Below the pieces are notes generated by a model, which was given only the letters and a program-made list of their open reading frames with translations, made no database searches and had not been told where the DNA came from. A program made the translations under genes and the position numbers. A stretch of 64,000 nucleotides of DNA from Botryosphaeria dothidea (Eukaryota > Ascomycota > Dothideomycetes > Botryosphaeriales > Botryosphaeriaceae), in the NCBI GenBank assembly GCA_011503125.2, contig WWBZ02000040.1, positions 930,001 through 994,000 on the forward strand. Reading direction: 5' to 3'. Numbering within the stretch: the stretch's first letter is position 1; each line of letters begins with the position of its first letter. Of the stretch, positions 11,019-21,721 are shown piece after piece.

Positions 11019-11103
11019 GTCCCGGCGAACGACGATGGATTCGAATTTTTACAGCCAGTGGCAAGGATGGGACAGCAATCAGTCGGTGTATGCATCTCTT
11101 TGA
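8108..11103 (+). CDS. AlcR-like Zn2Cys6 transcription activator
   Basis: Exons 8108-8261, 8328-9244 and 9295-11103 join in phase to 959 aa. The zinc cluster near residues 33-73 reads CDQCRKGKRAC, a 20-residue loop, then CSNCKRTGKNC. The unusually long loop and the CSNCKR half resemble AlcR, whose loop is 16 residues. Similarity continues through the body as recalled from the A. nidulans protein: YHDSFENALSCWLTE, RALQLSIMAFATQWAQ, SFRVVLAHVIFSFTQ, MFDTLSAVMNDRPLIVSD, WPCSYEEAA, IQSWYVILAGHWHLAA and EPWTVVLVRSFAKAA. AlcR activates ethanol catabolism genes through WGCGG sites. This copy is longer and carries a 30-glutamine tract near residues 904-933. The first intron falls in the zinc-cluster loop and is 66 nt without a stop, so intron retention would keep the frame. 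Orthologue versus paralogue is unresolved. Confidence 0.88.
10930..11019 (+). repeat. CAA/CAG trinucleotide repeat encoding poly-glutamine
   Basis: Thirty uninterrupted glutamine codons, mostly CAA with a few CAG at the ends, lie in frame near the C-terminus of the AlcR-like protein. Such tracts are length-variable and often modulate activation strength. Confidence 0.95.
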
Positions 11104-12751
11104 ATTGGAAGATAAACTTTTGTGCTGATTTTGGATACTTGGAAACAAAAAAGTAATGGCTTGAGTCTTGACTCCATCTGGGATCCGAGGGTTTTTTGGG
11201 AGTTTGTGTCCGCATAGATGAGGAGTACTCTGCTTTTTACGCCGCAACGGATTCGCTCGTAAATGGGATCGTGCCATGCAACATTCGGCCATCTGGTCTC
11301 ACGGGGTTTGGGGTGCTGGAACACATGGGAGTTACATAGCGCTTGTATGCACAAATGACTCGTTTCCATTTCAAGACATGTCTGCGGCCATCGATCGTGG
11401 ACTTGGCATCATCGTTGCGGGACTGTATACACGGTGCACCTGACAAGAATATCCGCAGAGGGCTGTGCAACTCTTCAGCAAGATGCCGTGCCGACGCAGC
11501 AGTGCCGGCCGGCCGTTGCATGCCAGCGGCCCGTTGCGCATGGCCAAGCCCTTTCGATATACCAACACCACCGAATCTCATCCCCCGGAGATCTATCCGA
11601 CCTCCCGCCGTTCCTTTCCATCCCCCAAAAGCCTCGGAGGACCAACTCAACTCGGCCTGATCAACTCGGTAGTTCGTCCTTCGCTTCTACTCTAGGTTTG
11701 CCACGCAAACCCGCATCTTGCAGCGAACTCTAAAAATACGCGTGTTGGGCAGCCGACGTCACAGATAGACGGCACAGCCAAACGTAAAACCAGTAAGCGA
11801 CGCTGGGGTGGGGGGGGGGGGTGGGGGGGGGGGCGCCAATCAGCAAGGCTTGGGATGATGGCGATCACTCGCTTTCCTGTTGCAAGATTTCAGCCTTTTG
11901 CAGCCACGCGGATCGCGGCGGCACTTTTCAACGCGAAGCATAAAGGGGAGCTAACGTCACTGCGGAATATGCGTTCGTCGTATAGACGTGTGTCTTGGCC
12001 GGATCTCGTAACGGAGGTTCCCTCGTCTCGGGGCTACCGTTCTCTCCGTGCATGCCTCAGTCCATCTGTGCATTGGCTTTTCAATCTCTCTACCGGATGC
12101 AAAATTGCATTGCACTCTGATTTATTCCAACCTTGCTTTGTACTCGCACGTGCTGCTGCCTTTTCTGCTCATGGCCAATTCAAAGGAGCAAGCGGTATGT
12201 CAAGTGCAGGTCCACCCGCAGTGGCAAAAGCTGGGGATATCCGAGAGCCTGGTAACGAGCCTCAAGTCAAGACTATAGAACGCGTTGATACTGATGCAGA
12301 TAAATTAACTGCACCGCCACGTCAGTTCTGATGCAGGGTCTCGAAGATCCTGCGGGTTGGTGCCGATTACGCAAGTGGAGAACTTCCATGTCAATATCTG
12401 AGCATCGTGGCTGAATTATATACATGGCTGTGGAGGCCGCACTTTCACACATAAAATCAACTTTTCAGTGGAGATCACCGCAGCTTACGATAACCCACGA
12501 CAGAAAGTTTTGCGTGACGACTGAAATACCTCAGGCTTCCTCATATAGTTTCTTTAATGGTAAGCTTGCCAACGCTACCATAATAGTCCCGTAAATTTCC
12601 GATACATGGTACCCACATGTATTCGCAATATGGTTCTGGAGAGCCATGAGACCGCACACATATATGTTTATATGGCTTTCCTGCATAAACTCAAACCTTC
12701 CACTGGCAAACAATCAACTGTCGCCCTTTGATCCTCATCCACCAATCCATA
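11104..12751. other. Gene-free stretch after the AlcR-like gene
   Basis: No gene can be supported. Short open frames lack motifs and intron structure. A G-rich, nearly homopolymeric tract (about 11806-11833) is the only salient feature. GC content falls after about 12.4 kb. Confidence 0.5.
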
Positions 12752-13266
12752 CTAATCATAAATTCTTAGCGCCTCACCTCCTCCCACACCGCCGCTGCCA
12801 CCTGACGGCGTCTCATACGCGCTCGTAAACTCCAAAGCCTCGACCGCCCCACCCAACTGCTCCGTAGCATAATCAAACACCGCAAACCAACACCCCACAG
12901 AACACGCCCAATTCGTCCACATCGTGCACGCCGGCCCCAACCGGATGGACCCCGTGACATCCAGACCGTAAAAGAAGCCCGCTGCCTAGTCCCCGCCTGC
13001 ACGCCACGACTTCCCCCCCCCCCCCCCCCCCCCCTTTCTCGTCGTCCCCCAGGTGCTCTCGTCCTGCGTCACGTGCACGACGCGGACGCCGCCATCGCGG
13101 TACATTCCCAAATCGACGCGCGCGCGGGGGAAGGACTTTTCGGATTTAGGTCGTGTCGGCGAGATGGTCGTACACGACCTGGTTCGAGAAAGGTCCCAAT
13201 CGCCGCCCACGAATTGGAGTGCTGGAGCCGGAAGTTAGCGCCGAATGTGAAATTTCCCATGGACAA
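12752..13266 (-). pseudogene. GH43 glycosidase relic, C-terminal beta-sandwich part
   Basis: Minus-strand reading in changing frames gives pieces that fit the C-terminal domain of fungal GH43 beta-xylosidase/arabinofuranosidase-like proteins. They are FGANFRLQHSNSW, then ARVDLGMYRDGGVRVVHVT, then FFYGLDVTGSIRLG, and FAVFDYATEQLGGAVEALEF, which resembles the usual FNYATxxLGGxV block. The pieces are separated by frame changes and a run of 22 C at 13013-13034. No catalytic domain or start remains. The upstream side abuts a diverged repeat shared with a second relic near 20 kb. The assignment comes from pattern memory, not alignment. Confidence 0.5.
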
Positions 13267-13531
13267 GTTAGATGAATATTATAATGCGTCCACCATGGGG
13301 AGTTGAGGCATTCATCCAGATGCCAGTGTACCAAGTGGTATCATGGAGAGGCGAAAACGGCTGCCGAGATTTATTCTAAGCAGCCAGCTTTATGTAGACC
13401 TTCTTTTGCATGCACTCAAGAAAGAATGATGGCAGGGCATCACGACAGTCCTCACAGAATCACTAAACAGAGTTGGGATGAGAAGTGAGCCAAAACAACA
13501 ATGGATGAAAGGCGCGGTAATGTATATAGGA
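13246..13531. repeat. Diverged dispersed repeat, copy A
   Basis: This copy matches 19980-20234 with many substitutions and small gaps. Anchors include CCACCATGGGGAGT, TCTAAGCAGCCAGCT and AAAGGCGCGGT in the same order and orientation. Each copy lies directly upstream, in the minus sense, of a GH43 relic. It may be part of the duplicated gene's flank or an old mobile element; its ends are not sharp. Confidence 0.6.
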
Positions 13532-13602
13532 CGGTTCTTGTGTTTCCACAGAAGACATCGAAGCTTGCTTAGGCAAACCAAATCCCATTTTTCATCGTCA
13601 CA

Positions 13603-16600
13603 TCATTCGATCCTCTCCCAGTCGTGTCCTTCATGGAGATCTTTAAACTCCGACATACACATGAAACAGAAATCAAAATCTTCGCAAGTTTTGCAGTGGA
13701 ACCGAGGACCACAAATTGCCTAATTTCTTCTTTTAGTGTCTTGCCATATTTTATGACTATGGATATAACTGTGGGGGTAACGTACGATGCAACAAGAATC
13801 GCAAGTACTTCCTTGGCGTTTTGGAGATTTGGGGGTGGATGAAGGATCCTTTGACCGAAGGACGAATTTGGTATCATCCCCAACCAGCTTCAAATTGTTG
13901 TAGAAATGAGCCAGCGACCACGGGCTGTAGGAATCTGCAGGATCGGGAGCATGCACGAAGGTCTCCTGTATACCAGCTTCGAGCAGGGTGTCTATCATTT
14001 CTAGGCATCCATTCCTTGCTGCCCAGTGCAGGGGAGTCCATTTTGCGCCGCTCGAATTGAGTTCTGAAATGTTCGAGAGCTCGAGAACCCGGGAAACCAT
14101 GCCAGCGGACGACGAGGCAGCCGCATAATGAAGGACTGTCTGGTTTCTTCGGTCCTTCCCGTTGAGGTCAAAGCCTCGCTCCAAGAGGAAATCGAATAGT
14201 TCCTCGTTGCCTCCAAGGGCGGCGCAATGAAGTGCATTCCTTCCCTGTTCGTCTGACTTCATTCCTGCAGCCGGAAGGTGTCCAATAACTTCACGGGCAG
14301 CTTTTAGGTTCCCGGTGAGGCTTACCATGTTGAGGAGGCTCTCGCTCTTTCTGCAGAAGACGAAAGAAGACGGCGCTATACCTTGTTCTAAGAATGCGTC
14401 AACGACTTCGTCGTTTCTCAAAGTTACGGGATGGAACAGCGGATATTCGGGATTTGCGTTAAGCTCTGGGGCCAATAATTGCAGCTTGCTTTTGGCACCA
14501 TGTTGCAGGAGCACTTTAATGGTTTTGGCTTTCCCACCATGTACGGCTACATTCAAAGCCGTATTCCCAGTTGAGCTGGTTAAAGAAACATGCGCTCCTT
14601 CGTTGAGCAGGAGTTCCACAGCTTCGGGGTGATCAGAATTTGCGGCAAAGGACAGTGGGGTCACTCCGTTATCACCCTTGGCCTCAGGATCTGCTCCTCG
14701 ATCAAGTAGCAAGGCCATCACCTCTACGTGCCCCCCATCAGAGGCCGCATGAATCGGTTGCCAACCTCCGATTCTGGCTGCAGAATGGTTCGCTCCATGG
14801 CCCAGTAACAATCTAACGCATTCTAAATGACCATTAATAGCCGCGTAGTAACATGGCGATATTCCATTCTTCTCTGCTGCATCAATGTCGGGTGCGAGGT
14901 TGATCAAATAGGAAAGAACATCTAGGTTGCCTTTTTGGGCTGCCGCGTGTAAGGGCGTCTCTTCGTTCCAACCAGGAGAGAAATGAGAGCCACTCCGGGT
15001 GGCTAAAACCAAAATCTTGCAGATCCCGAGTCCATTTTTGTGCATGGCGGAGCAATACATTGCAGTACAGCCATATGCATCTTTTCCTACGGGGTCCGCG
15101 CCGTAATCAAGCAACAGCTTGACAATTTCTGTGCTGCCGCAAAATGCGGCCCTGTGCAAGGGCAACAGGGTTTGTTTGTCTCCGCTGGGAATTGAAGTGT
15201 TGGCACCATGTTCTAAAAGTATCTTGGCGATTCCAACATGGTTTCCGTCAACAGCGGCTAGCAAAGCAGTGGATCTAAACTTTTCAGGTATCTTGAGATT
15301 CACATCTGCTCCACGGTTGAGCAGTTGTGTGACCATCTCTTCTGCTCCAATGTATGAGGCCGCAATGAGAGGAGATCCATGATCGCCTCCAGTTGTGTTG
15401 ACATCTGCGCCCCAGTTGAGGAGGCATTCGAAGCTGGCTTGATTGCCCCGGATGCAGCAAACTTGCAGTGCGGTTCCATAGCCTCCACTAGTGTCATTGA
15501 TTGATGTAGTGGCATCGCGTTGGAATGAAGTCATTCTTGGAAGGAGATCAAACATCGCTGCGTAGTACAGGGGTGTCGATACTTTAGTGTAACTGGCACC
15601 CCACAGAATCCGTTCTTCGACGTACTTGCCCCAGTTCTGAAAACAGAAATTCTCGGATTGTAAAAACAGACGTAAAGGAGAAAGCTCGTAGAAGTCTCCG
15701 AGGTTTGATTCCAATGTGTGGCGGTACCAATAGCGTGCCGCATACCACAGGAAAGTATTCGATGGGGAGGTATCGGTAGTGAAAGAGCGCCAAACTCCTT
15801 CGTTGTTGAGGCATTGAAGACATGTCTCGGCGATCTTCGCATGCTGAACGGGCGTGTCGGAAAGTTGGAGGTGTCCAGGAAGAAATTCGCTGACATGAGA
15901 CTCGGGAGAGAGGATGTATTCCTTGGCAGATGCATGAACGATTTCAACGGTCCGATACCTCCTGCTTTGGCGTATCTCTATCAACGATCCACAGAGACGA
16001 GTGATGCCTTCATCCTCATAGGTTTGTCCAATGCTGGGTATTTCAAAATCTTCCATCTCGGGATCCTCCTCTACGAGCAATGCTTCGGCCATCTGCCTGA
16101 CCGTAAGAGGATTGAAAGCATACGCCGCCCAGCGTAGAATAGCAACTGCGCGCTCCTGCTCCTCGAAGTCTGAGAGCCGTTGGATACCTTTCCAGCCACG
16201 TTCAAACGTGTGATGCAGTCCTTTTGGCATACGACTAATAGTCCTTCTCAATTGCTCCTTTGTTTTGTAATCTCGAAGCTGTCCTTCCTGCATCTTGATC
16301 CAGAGAAACATGCCGTCCGACTTTTCCACCATTTCGGCTGCAAGCTCCAGCCTCAGGAATTCCTTCTGGTTTGGCAGCTTTGTCTCTATGAGATGTGTCG
16401 AAAACGTTTGAATGTCCGTCCGGACTTCGCGACTAGTGAGCTGGCACGTGAGAAGGGTAGGATCAATTGACCCCCTCATCACAGATGACAGCTCTGGCCG
16501 CACGTCTTGCCGACTCACAATCAAGACTCTGGCATTGCTACCAGCGATTGCAGCTTTCAGATGTCCAAACAACTCTTCACGTAGATTCTCCAACTCATGT

Positions 16601-17793
16601 TGAGGACCGCTTGATTGAGCGATCTCATCAATGCCATCGACCACCAGCATGCATTCCTGCTTCGCAGCAACGATAGCTCCCAATATGTCAAACACATCGC
16701 CTGTAGATGCCACAGGCTGTGCTCCGCGAGCAGGGTGCTGCCAAACCGTATCAAGAATACTCTCGTCTTGATGGACAAGTTGGCGAATCCAATGCCGGGC
16801 AATGACGTCTGGCTTCAATCCCGCTTGAGCAAATGCCGAGCAAAACGCATAAGCAACTAGGTGATTTTCTTGCTGCAGTCTCTCCACGATCCGCGCGCAG
16901 AGGACCGTCTTTCCGAAACCCGGCGGCCCGCAAATCCAAAGTATGCGTGCTCTTGAATCGGTTGCCTCTTCCGATCGCCAGGCTTTGTATTGGACATGAT
17001 CGAAGATCCATTCGCACGTTCCGTCAAGACGGGAAGCCCTGTGTCGGTCGTACTGTTGGTCAACTCGTGGTGTGGCGAGCCATTCGTCAAGTTGTGCCAT
17101 TTGCGAAGCGCGAGCTATTTCTCTCATCGCCTTTTCAAGCTCGGGGCCTAGGGTGATGATACTGGGAGAGGCTAGGTGTTGTTAGGCTTTAGTCACCTTC
17201 ACAACAACTCCGCGGATGGAAATCAGAAACATACCTCCCTGAAGAGACGAAGTCCCAGCCGCTGTGTTAGAGTCCACGGGAACGAGATCATAAAGGCGAC
17301 CAACTGCTTTCTCGAGGTGCTCGACCTCGTCCTTGAATTGTTTTCCATGCAATGCCCATCCCGTGCCTCCTCTCATCCGCGCTGCAGATGAGCCGCGAGA
17401 TTTCGCAGGTCCGCCTGTTTTCGACGATTTATCCATAGAAAGATCTGAAATCTGTTCTTGAAGTTCCTCTGTCTGATCCGAGCTGATCTTCAGCTTAGAC
17501 GTCTTCTTTTCCAGCCAAACACAAATTTCGCGTATGGTTTCGAAGCAGTCCTTCGCACCAGAGTAAACATCTTTGTCGTCGAGCCGGGGATGGTGCTGAT
17601 CTTTGAGCCTTTGACCGTCGAATCCCGTGTACTCGACCCACGTGGCACGACGTATCTCCCCATGTTTCCATGCCCGGATACATTGGGTGAACTCGTTCCG
17701 GAACTTCTTGACAGAGCCCCAACGATCGTGGAGATCGAAGGAGTCATTTATGAGCCCGGGTATACCAGTCACAATGCCAGCGAAGTCTGTCAT
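13603..17793 (-). CDS. NLR-like protein: HeLo-like N-terminus, NACHT, ankyrin repeats, ZZ zinc finger
   Basis: Exons 17793-17235, 17171-13786 and 13719-13603 join in phase to 1353 aa. The first ~200 residues resemble a HeLo-like (prion-inhibition/propagation) domain with a charged linker; this part is uncertain. A NACHT-type NTPase follows, with Walker A GPPGFGKT near 268-275 and Walker B LVVDGIDE near 362-369. The second half is a long ankyrin array with repeats of the G-x-TPLH-AA-x-G-x-x-E-x-x-x-LL type. The last 66-nt intron joins CDSC to an exon encoding FHCKTCEDFDFCFMC and LHEGHDWERI, the Cys/His pattern of a ZZ zinc finger, and ends in TGA at 13603-13605. Fungal proteins of this build act in nonself recognition or incompatibility-type cell death; that role is inferred from family. 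Homopolymer GA/G tract lies just upstream. Confidence 0.88.
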
Positions 17794-17818
17794 TGTTGGA
17801 GATTAACTTCTGTTGGTA

Positions 17819-17845
17819 GAGAGAGAGAGAGAGAGGGGGGGGGGT
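17819..17845. repeat. GA dinucleotide repeat followed by a G run
   Basis: A GAGA microsatellite runs into about ten G in the 5' region of the NLR-like gene, within 60 bp of its ATG. Length is likely unreliable. Confidence 0.85.
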
Positions 17846-19352
17846 AGGGAGAAGGAGAGCAAGGCTGAGCAAAGCGGGGCGCGGTGGGTTTTCACCTTCC
17901 CGCGAATACATGGGGGTCGGGATGGCGGCTTCAGTGGCGGGTGACGTAGCTTGTCCATCATAGCTGATGGATGGATTCAAGTAAGGCTGATTGGTCTTGC
18001 CTCGTGAAATTTTGAAACACAAACAAGGCATCTGCCTTGGTGATACTAGCGATTGCAGCACTGTGCAAGCCCTGATTTGTCCGTTCCGGTAAGTCGGTCA
18101 TCATGTTACACAATGTAATGTATTACATGCATGCCGCCAATCAGAGCCCCTCCCAACATTCCATCAGGAAGCTGGACCGAGAATTCACAGCCTTGAAGCC
18201 CCTGTTAGTTGTTCATTGATCAGCTCACATGGGAATCAGCATACAGCCATACCTTTCAGCCTCGTGTGATCACTTTCCCTGCATAATTCATTCTAATCAA
18301 TAACAGTAAGAAGTCTTATAAGTGTGCACTTGTAAACATCTGTTAGTTGAATAACAAGGGTTTCGGCTATAGTATGTTACGGCACAGCCTTTACAGAGTC
18401 GGGATAGGATGGAAAAGGAAGCAAGCGGGGCGCAGACATGCGCCGTAAAAGACCCACCACGAGTCACGTGTATTACATGACGCCAAGGAATTGATCTCTT
18501 AGATCTCGCATGCCTTAGGCATCCAGGGACAGATTAACAAGATCAATCCAACATTGATCTGTATGCTCCGTACCTTCCTGGCTAACAAACGATACAGATC
18601 AATAAGATCAATTATAGATTGTCGACACTCTCCTACGTGTATATAAACCACACTCCTTAGATAGCTTTGACCTTCGTGGTCAACTTCAGCAATAGAACTC
18701 CGCAATAGAATTTGGACTCTATTGGTAACAAGGCCTTCGCACGCAGTGCTCAGTCGTCAGTCGTCTACTCGTTCCTCACGCACCTCTTCTTGTACCCACT
18801 CAAGGAAAACCCTCGACAGGTTTTCTCCCTCTTTGGTGTTTGGATCCTTGCAGGTAGAGGCCCGCTCGTTACATAGTAGCTTTTAGCGTTCTGGAAGTGG
18901 TATCAATGTCGTGCCAGGTCGAACGTTAAACACATCCTGAGTTGGAGAGATTGCGGTCAGGCTCAAAGATAAATGCCCAAATGAGATTAATGCGCAAGTC
19001 AAACGCGACAAGAAATGTTGTGCCTAGGCCTTGTCTAAGTGGTGAACAGGCAATGCACCAGTCATTTCTGTTGTCGTAGTATAGCACCATACAATGTTAA
19101 CAATCCGCTCCCATTTCAAGCGAAATCAAGAAGGGGATACTTTTGCGCTGCAGTACGACTGAACAGAGATTAAAGTGGTAAATTATACTAGGAAATTTGA
19201 CGTTTGAAAGTCTCACTGCGTCAGTCCCTTCAATACTCAAGGCTACTGAAGAGCCCTGAAGGCCCTGTTGTCGAATCGATTCGGAGACTGAGCAGCATCG
19301 ACCAGTTCAATTTCGAGACTCTAGCTAACTGGTCGCTCGCATCTCTGCCCAG
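17846..19352. other. Gene-free stretch with a possible degraded LTR
   Basis: No gene is supported. The part from about 18100 to 18870 is AT-richer and carries TGTATTACATG twice (near 18118 and 18467), a TATATAAA box at about 18640 and a TG...CA-bounded segment ending GTTACA near 18868. A TGGTATCA sequence resembling a Copia primer-binding site lies about 30 bp further on. This could be a solo LTR, but no matching second copy is present to prove it. Confidence 0.25.
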
Positions 19353-19660
19353 GCCCGTGAGGCATTCAGGCAGGAGACCATCGAGAAGATGTGGAAGAAG
19401 CGCCAGAACAACGAGGCCACCGTCTGCTACAACATGGCCTATGAAGTCTCCAAGCCGGCCCATATGCGCGGATTGGCCTCGGTCCGCTTCGAGTCTGGCG
19501 TGTTGAACACCGAGTACGTCTCCCTTCACGTCAGTATGGTGCACATCGACTGACCAGAGAAACAGCTATGACTGCTTCTATATGTGGGCCCCGGACAGCC
19601 ATTTCTGGAGCCGGGGTGATGGTGGTTTCATTAACCCAAATCATTGCTTTCAAGCCTTTG
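19353..19660 (+). pseudogene. Unrecognised coding relic with one phased intron
   Basis: A CTGCCCAG acceptor opens a frame reading AREAFRQETIEKMWKK, then TVCYNMAYEVSKP and VRFESGVLNT. It is followed by a GTACGT donor at 19514 and an AAACAG acceptor ending at 19566. The second piece (YDCFYMWAPDSHFW, SRGDGGFINP) continues in correct phase before coding character fades near 19660. The matched phase suggests a real gene once stood here. I do not recognise the family. No start or stop is seen, and the 3' side runs into an antisense GH43 relic. Confidence 0.4.
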
Positions 19661-19689
19661 ATGATAGCGGCCGCCGGCGGCGGCGGGGT

Positions 19690-19860
19690 AGTGCTACCAT
19701 GAAAAAAGTAAGCACGGCCAAGGGCGTCGGGGGAGAGCTGGGCGACGTTAACGTCCGTCGCGCCGTGGACGACGTACATGCTGTCGTCGTCGTCGATGAA
19801 GAGCCCACAGTCGTGGTGCCTCCGGGTAGCTTCTAGTATCGGAGGTCGTTGCTTTGCCGA
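19690..19860 (-). pseudogene. GH43 glycosidase relic, catalytic-domain part
   Basis: The minus strand encodes HHDCGLFIDDDDSMYVVHG followed by DVNVAQLSPDAL. This fits the five-bladed-propeller segment of GH43 enzymes, where D-x-x-L/F-x-DDDG/D-x-x-YVxYG is followed by I-x-VAQLS. GH43 enzymes cleave xylan or arabinan side chains outside the cell. Only about 50 residues remain, with no start, general base region or C-terminus. The relic converges with an unrelated plus-strand relic and has the diverged repeat copy B on its upstream side. Confidence 0.55.
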
Positions 19861-19979
19861 TACCCGTTGGTGGAGCGGGCCGGTTGCCGCTACGGTCTTC
19901 GACCCACCCGAAAAAGGTAGTCTTTTCCGGACATCACCACATGTACAGAAAAGTGCTATAGATAGATTGAGCATCAAAC

Positions 19980-20234
19980 GTAAAATTTCCTATCGAAAAG
20001 ATATTGCGCCCACCATGGGGAGTCGAAGCATTCGTAAGTGTACCAGCTGGTACAATGGTGAGGTGAAAATGAATGTCCTATCTAAGCAGCCAGCTCTATA
20101 TAGACTTACTTTTTCATGCATTTAGAAACGGTGGTGGAGCATCAAAGCAGTCACTTCAAGAGCACTAAGAGGACCTAGGCTAGTAATTGATCCCATAGGA
20201 ACAGCAGACTAAAGGCGCGGTCATGTACATAGAA
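19980..20234. repeat. Diverged dispersed repeat, copy B
   Basis: This is the partner of 13246-13531, sharing CCACCATGGGGAGT, TCTAAGCAGCCAGCT and AAAGGCGCGGT blocks in order. It lies upstream, in the minus sense, of the GH43 catalytic relic, just as copy A lies upstream of the C-terminal relic. Confidence 0.6.
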
Positions 20235-20457
20235 CAATATCAAAGAATAGACGCTACCAGCCTTCCAAATCAATTCTATCTATTCCAGCTATACAGTAGA
20301 AGACCAGAGCGATGCGTATACGTCTAGAAAGGCCGCTTGATATCAAATTTTGGGGAATGCTCGCGTGGAGAGGTACAGGGGTGCTAAGGTAGAAAGGTGG
20401 TGTTGATTGAAAAGTAACACACATAATCTAGGCAGTGGTGGTTGACAGCAATCTACT

Positions 20458-21506
20458 TCAAGCAAATTGCGCCTTGTTCTTCGCCAAGAACTCCTTCCAG
20501 CTGGTCGGTTTTAGGTTGACGCTGGCCAACAGGTCAAGGCTCTCTTTCAAGTCCTTTCCAGCGTAGTATCCCGGATCTTCAACGAAGAGATGGTTCTCGA
20601 GCATCTCCAGAGCTATCGGTTCGGGGAGGAAGCTCTTGTAGGTCTCTGCATCGAGCTGCAAGTATTGCGCCTCTTCCCTGTTACCTCCTCAAACTCCCTT
20701 AGGATGCGGGTTGGCGTGTAGTAGTCCTCAGCCACCAAGATCTGAGCCCCCAAGACCTTGTAGCGCTGCTTAATAGCTACGACGATGTACTTGCCTAGAA
20801 GGAGAGAATAAGCATTCGACGGGACCATCAACAATGACTCTATTAGGTGAGTACGTACCGATATCCTCACCGATATCCGCCAGCGGGAACTTTGCTTCCG
20901 CGCTAACCGGATATGCAAGCGTGTACACACCATCGTCTCCCTTCCTAATCATTCCCATGGTCGTGTAGTTGCTCATGAAGTACCCGGGCAGAACGAAAGT
21001 TGCTGGGATGCCCAGCTCTTTGATATAGGCCTCGATGCCGGCCTTTCCATCAAAGTGCGGGACGTTCTTGAGGCGGCCGCCAGTCTCCTTGGTCACGTGC
21101 AGAAGAGACGAGAAAATCAGGTGCTGGACACCGGCTTCTTTGCACGCATTGGCGACGTTCTTGCCCTGCGCGAGCTCGACCTCTGGCTTACCCGTCTCCC
21201 AGTAGTTGGTGACGAGAAAGACGGTGTGAGAGCCGGTGACGGCAGAGAGAACGGAGGCGGGGTCGTTCATATCGGCCTGCATTTTTCGGTCAGACTATGT
21301 TGGAGATGATAAGCAACAAGCGATGAACATACGGTGACCATTTCGACACCCTTGGCCTTCAGAGCCTTGGCCGCAGGCTTCGTAACATCGCGATTGATAC
21401 CGCGGATTTTGAACTCTTTGGAGAGAACGGTGTCGGCGAGGACGGTCTGGATAACAGAACCGCCCTGGTTACCGGTGGCACCAAAAACAGTCATAAGCTT
21501 TGACAT
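20458..21506 (-). pseudogene. NmrA-like NAD(P)-binding protein with a single-base frameshift
   Basis: Exons 21506-21333, 21276-20859 and 20794-20458 give an NmrA-like (HSCARG-type) protein of about 309 aa. The N-terminal FGATGNQGGSV is the GxxGxxG dinucleotide site, and GIPATFVLPGYFMSN and FPLADIGEDIG are typical family blocks. In the last exon the frame slips after EEVTGK, near 20671-20676. The family continues one frame over (AQYLQLDAETYKSFLP) to a clean stop at 20458. Adding one base makes the total exactly 310 codons, so one nucleotide appears missing. These proteins act as redox-sensing regulators or SDR-like reductases. Whether it is truly broken depends on read support. Confidence 0.75.
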
Positions 21507-21721
21507 GATGGGGGGCGTGGCGACAGATGACGAGTTGTGAGATAGCTTCTAAGAATGAGCCGTTGAAGTGTACTCTTGATGGTCCTGTTCCACTCAGAGG
21601 CCGATATATATACGCCCTTCGTAGTAGATAAAGGACGCTGTCGCTTGGCTGAACATAGCCTGACAACTTACCGGCGTTCGGCGTAACTTACTAATATGCT
21701 CGCGATTTCGGCCTTTCGCTC

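Noticed and set aside
11855..12331. 158-aa plus-strand frame after the AlcR-like gene
   Set aside because: No motif, no convincing composition and no promoter; kept as intergenic.
18104..18868. Complete solo Copia LTR
   Set aside because: TG...CA ends and a PBS-like sequence are suggestive, but without a partner LTR or duplication it is only noted as a possibility.
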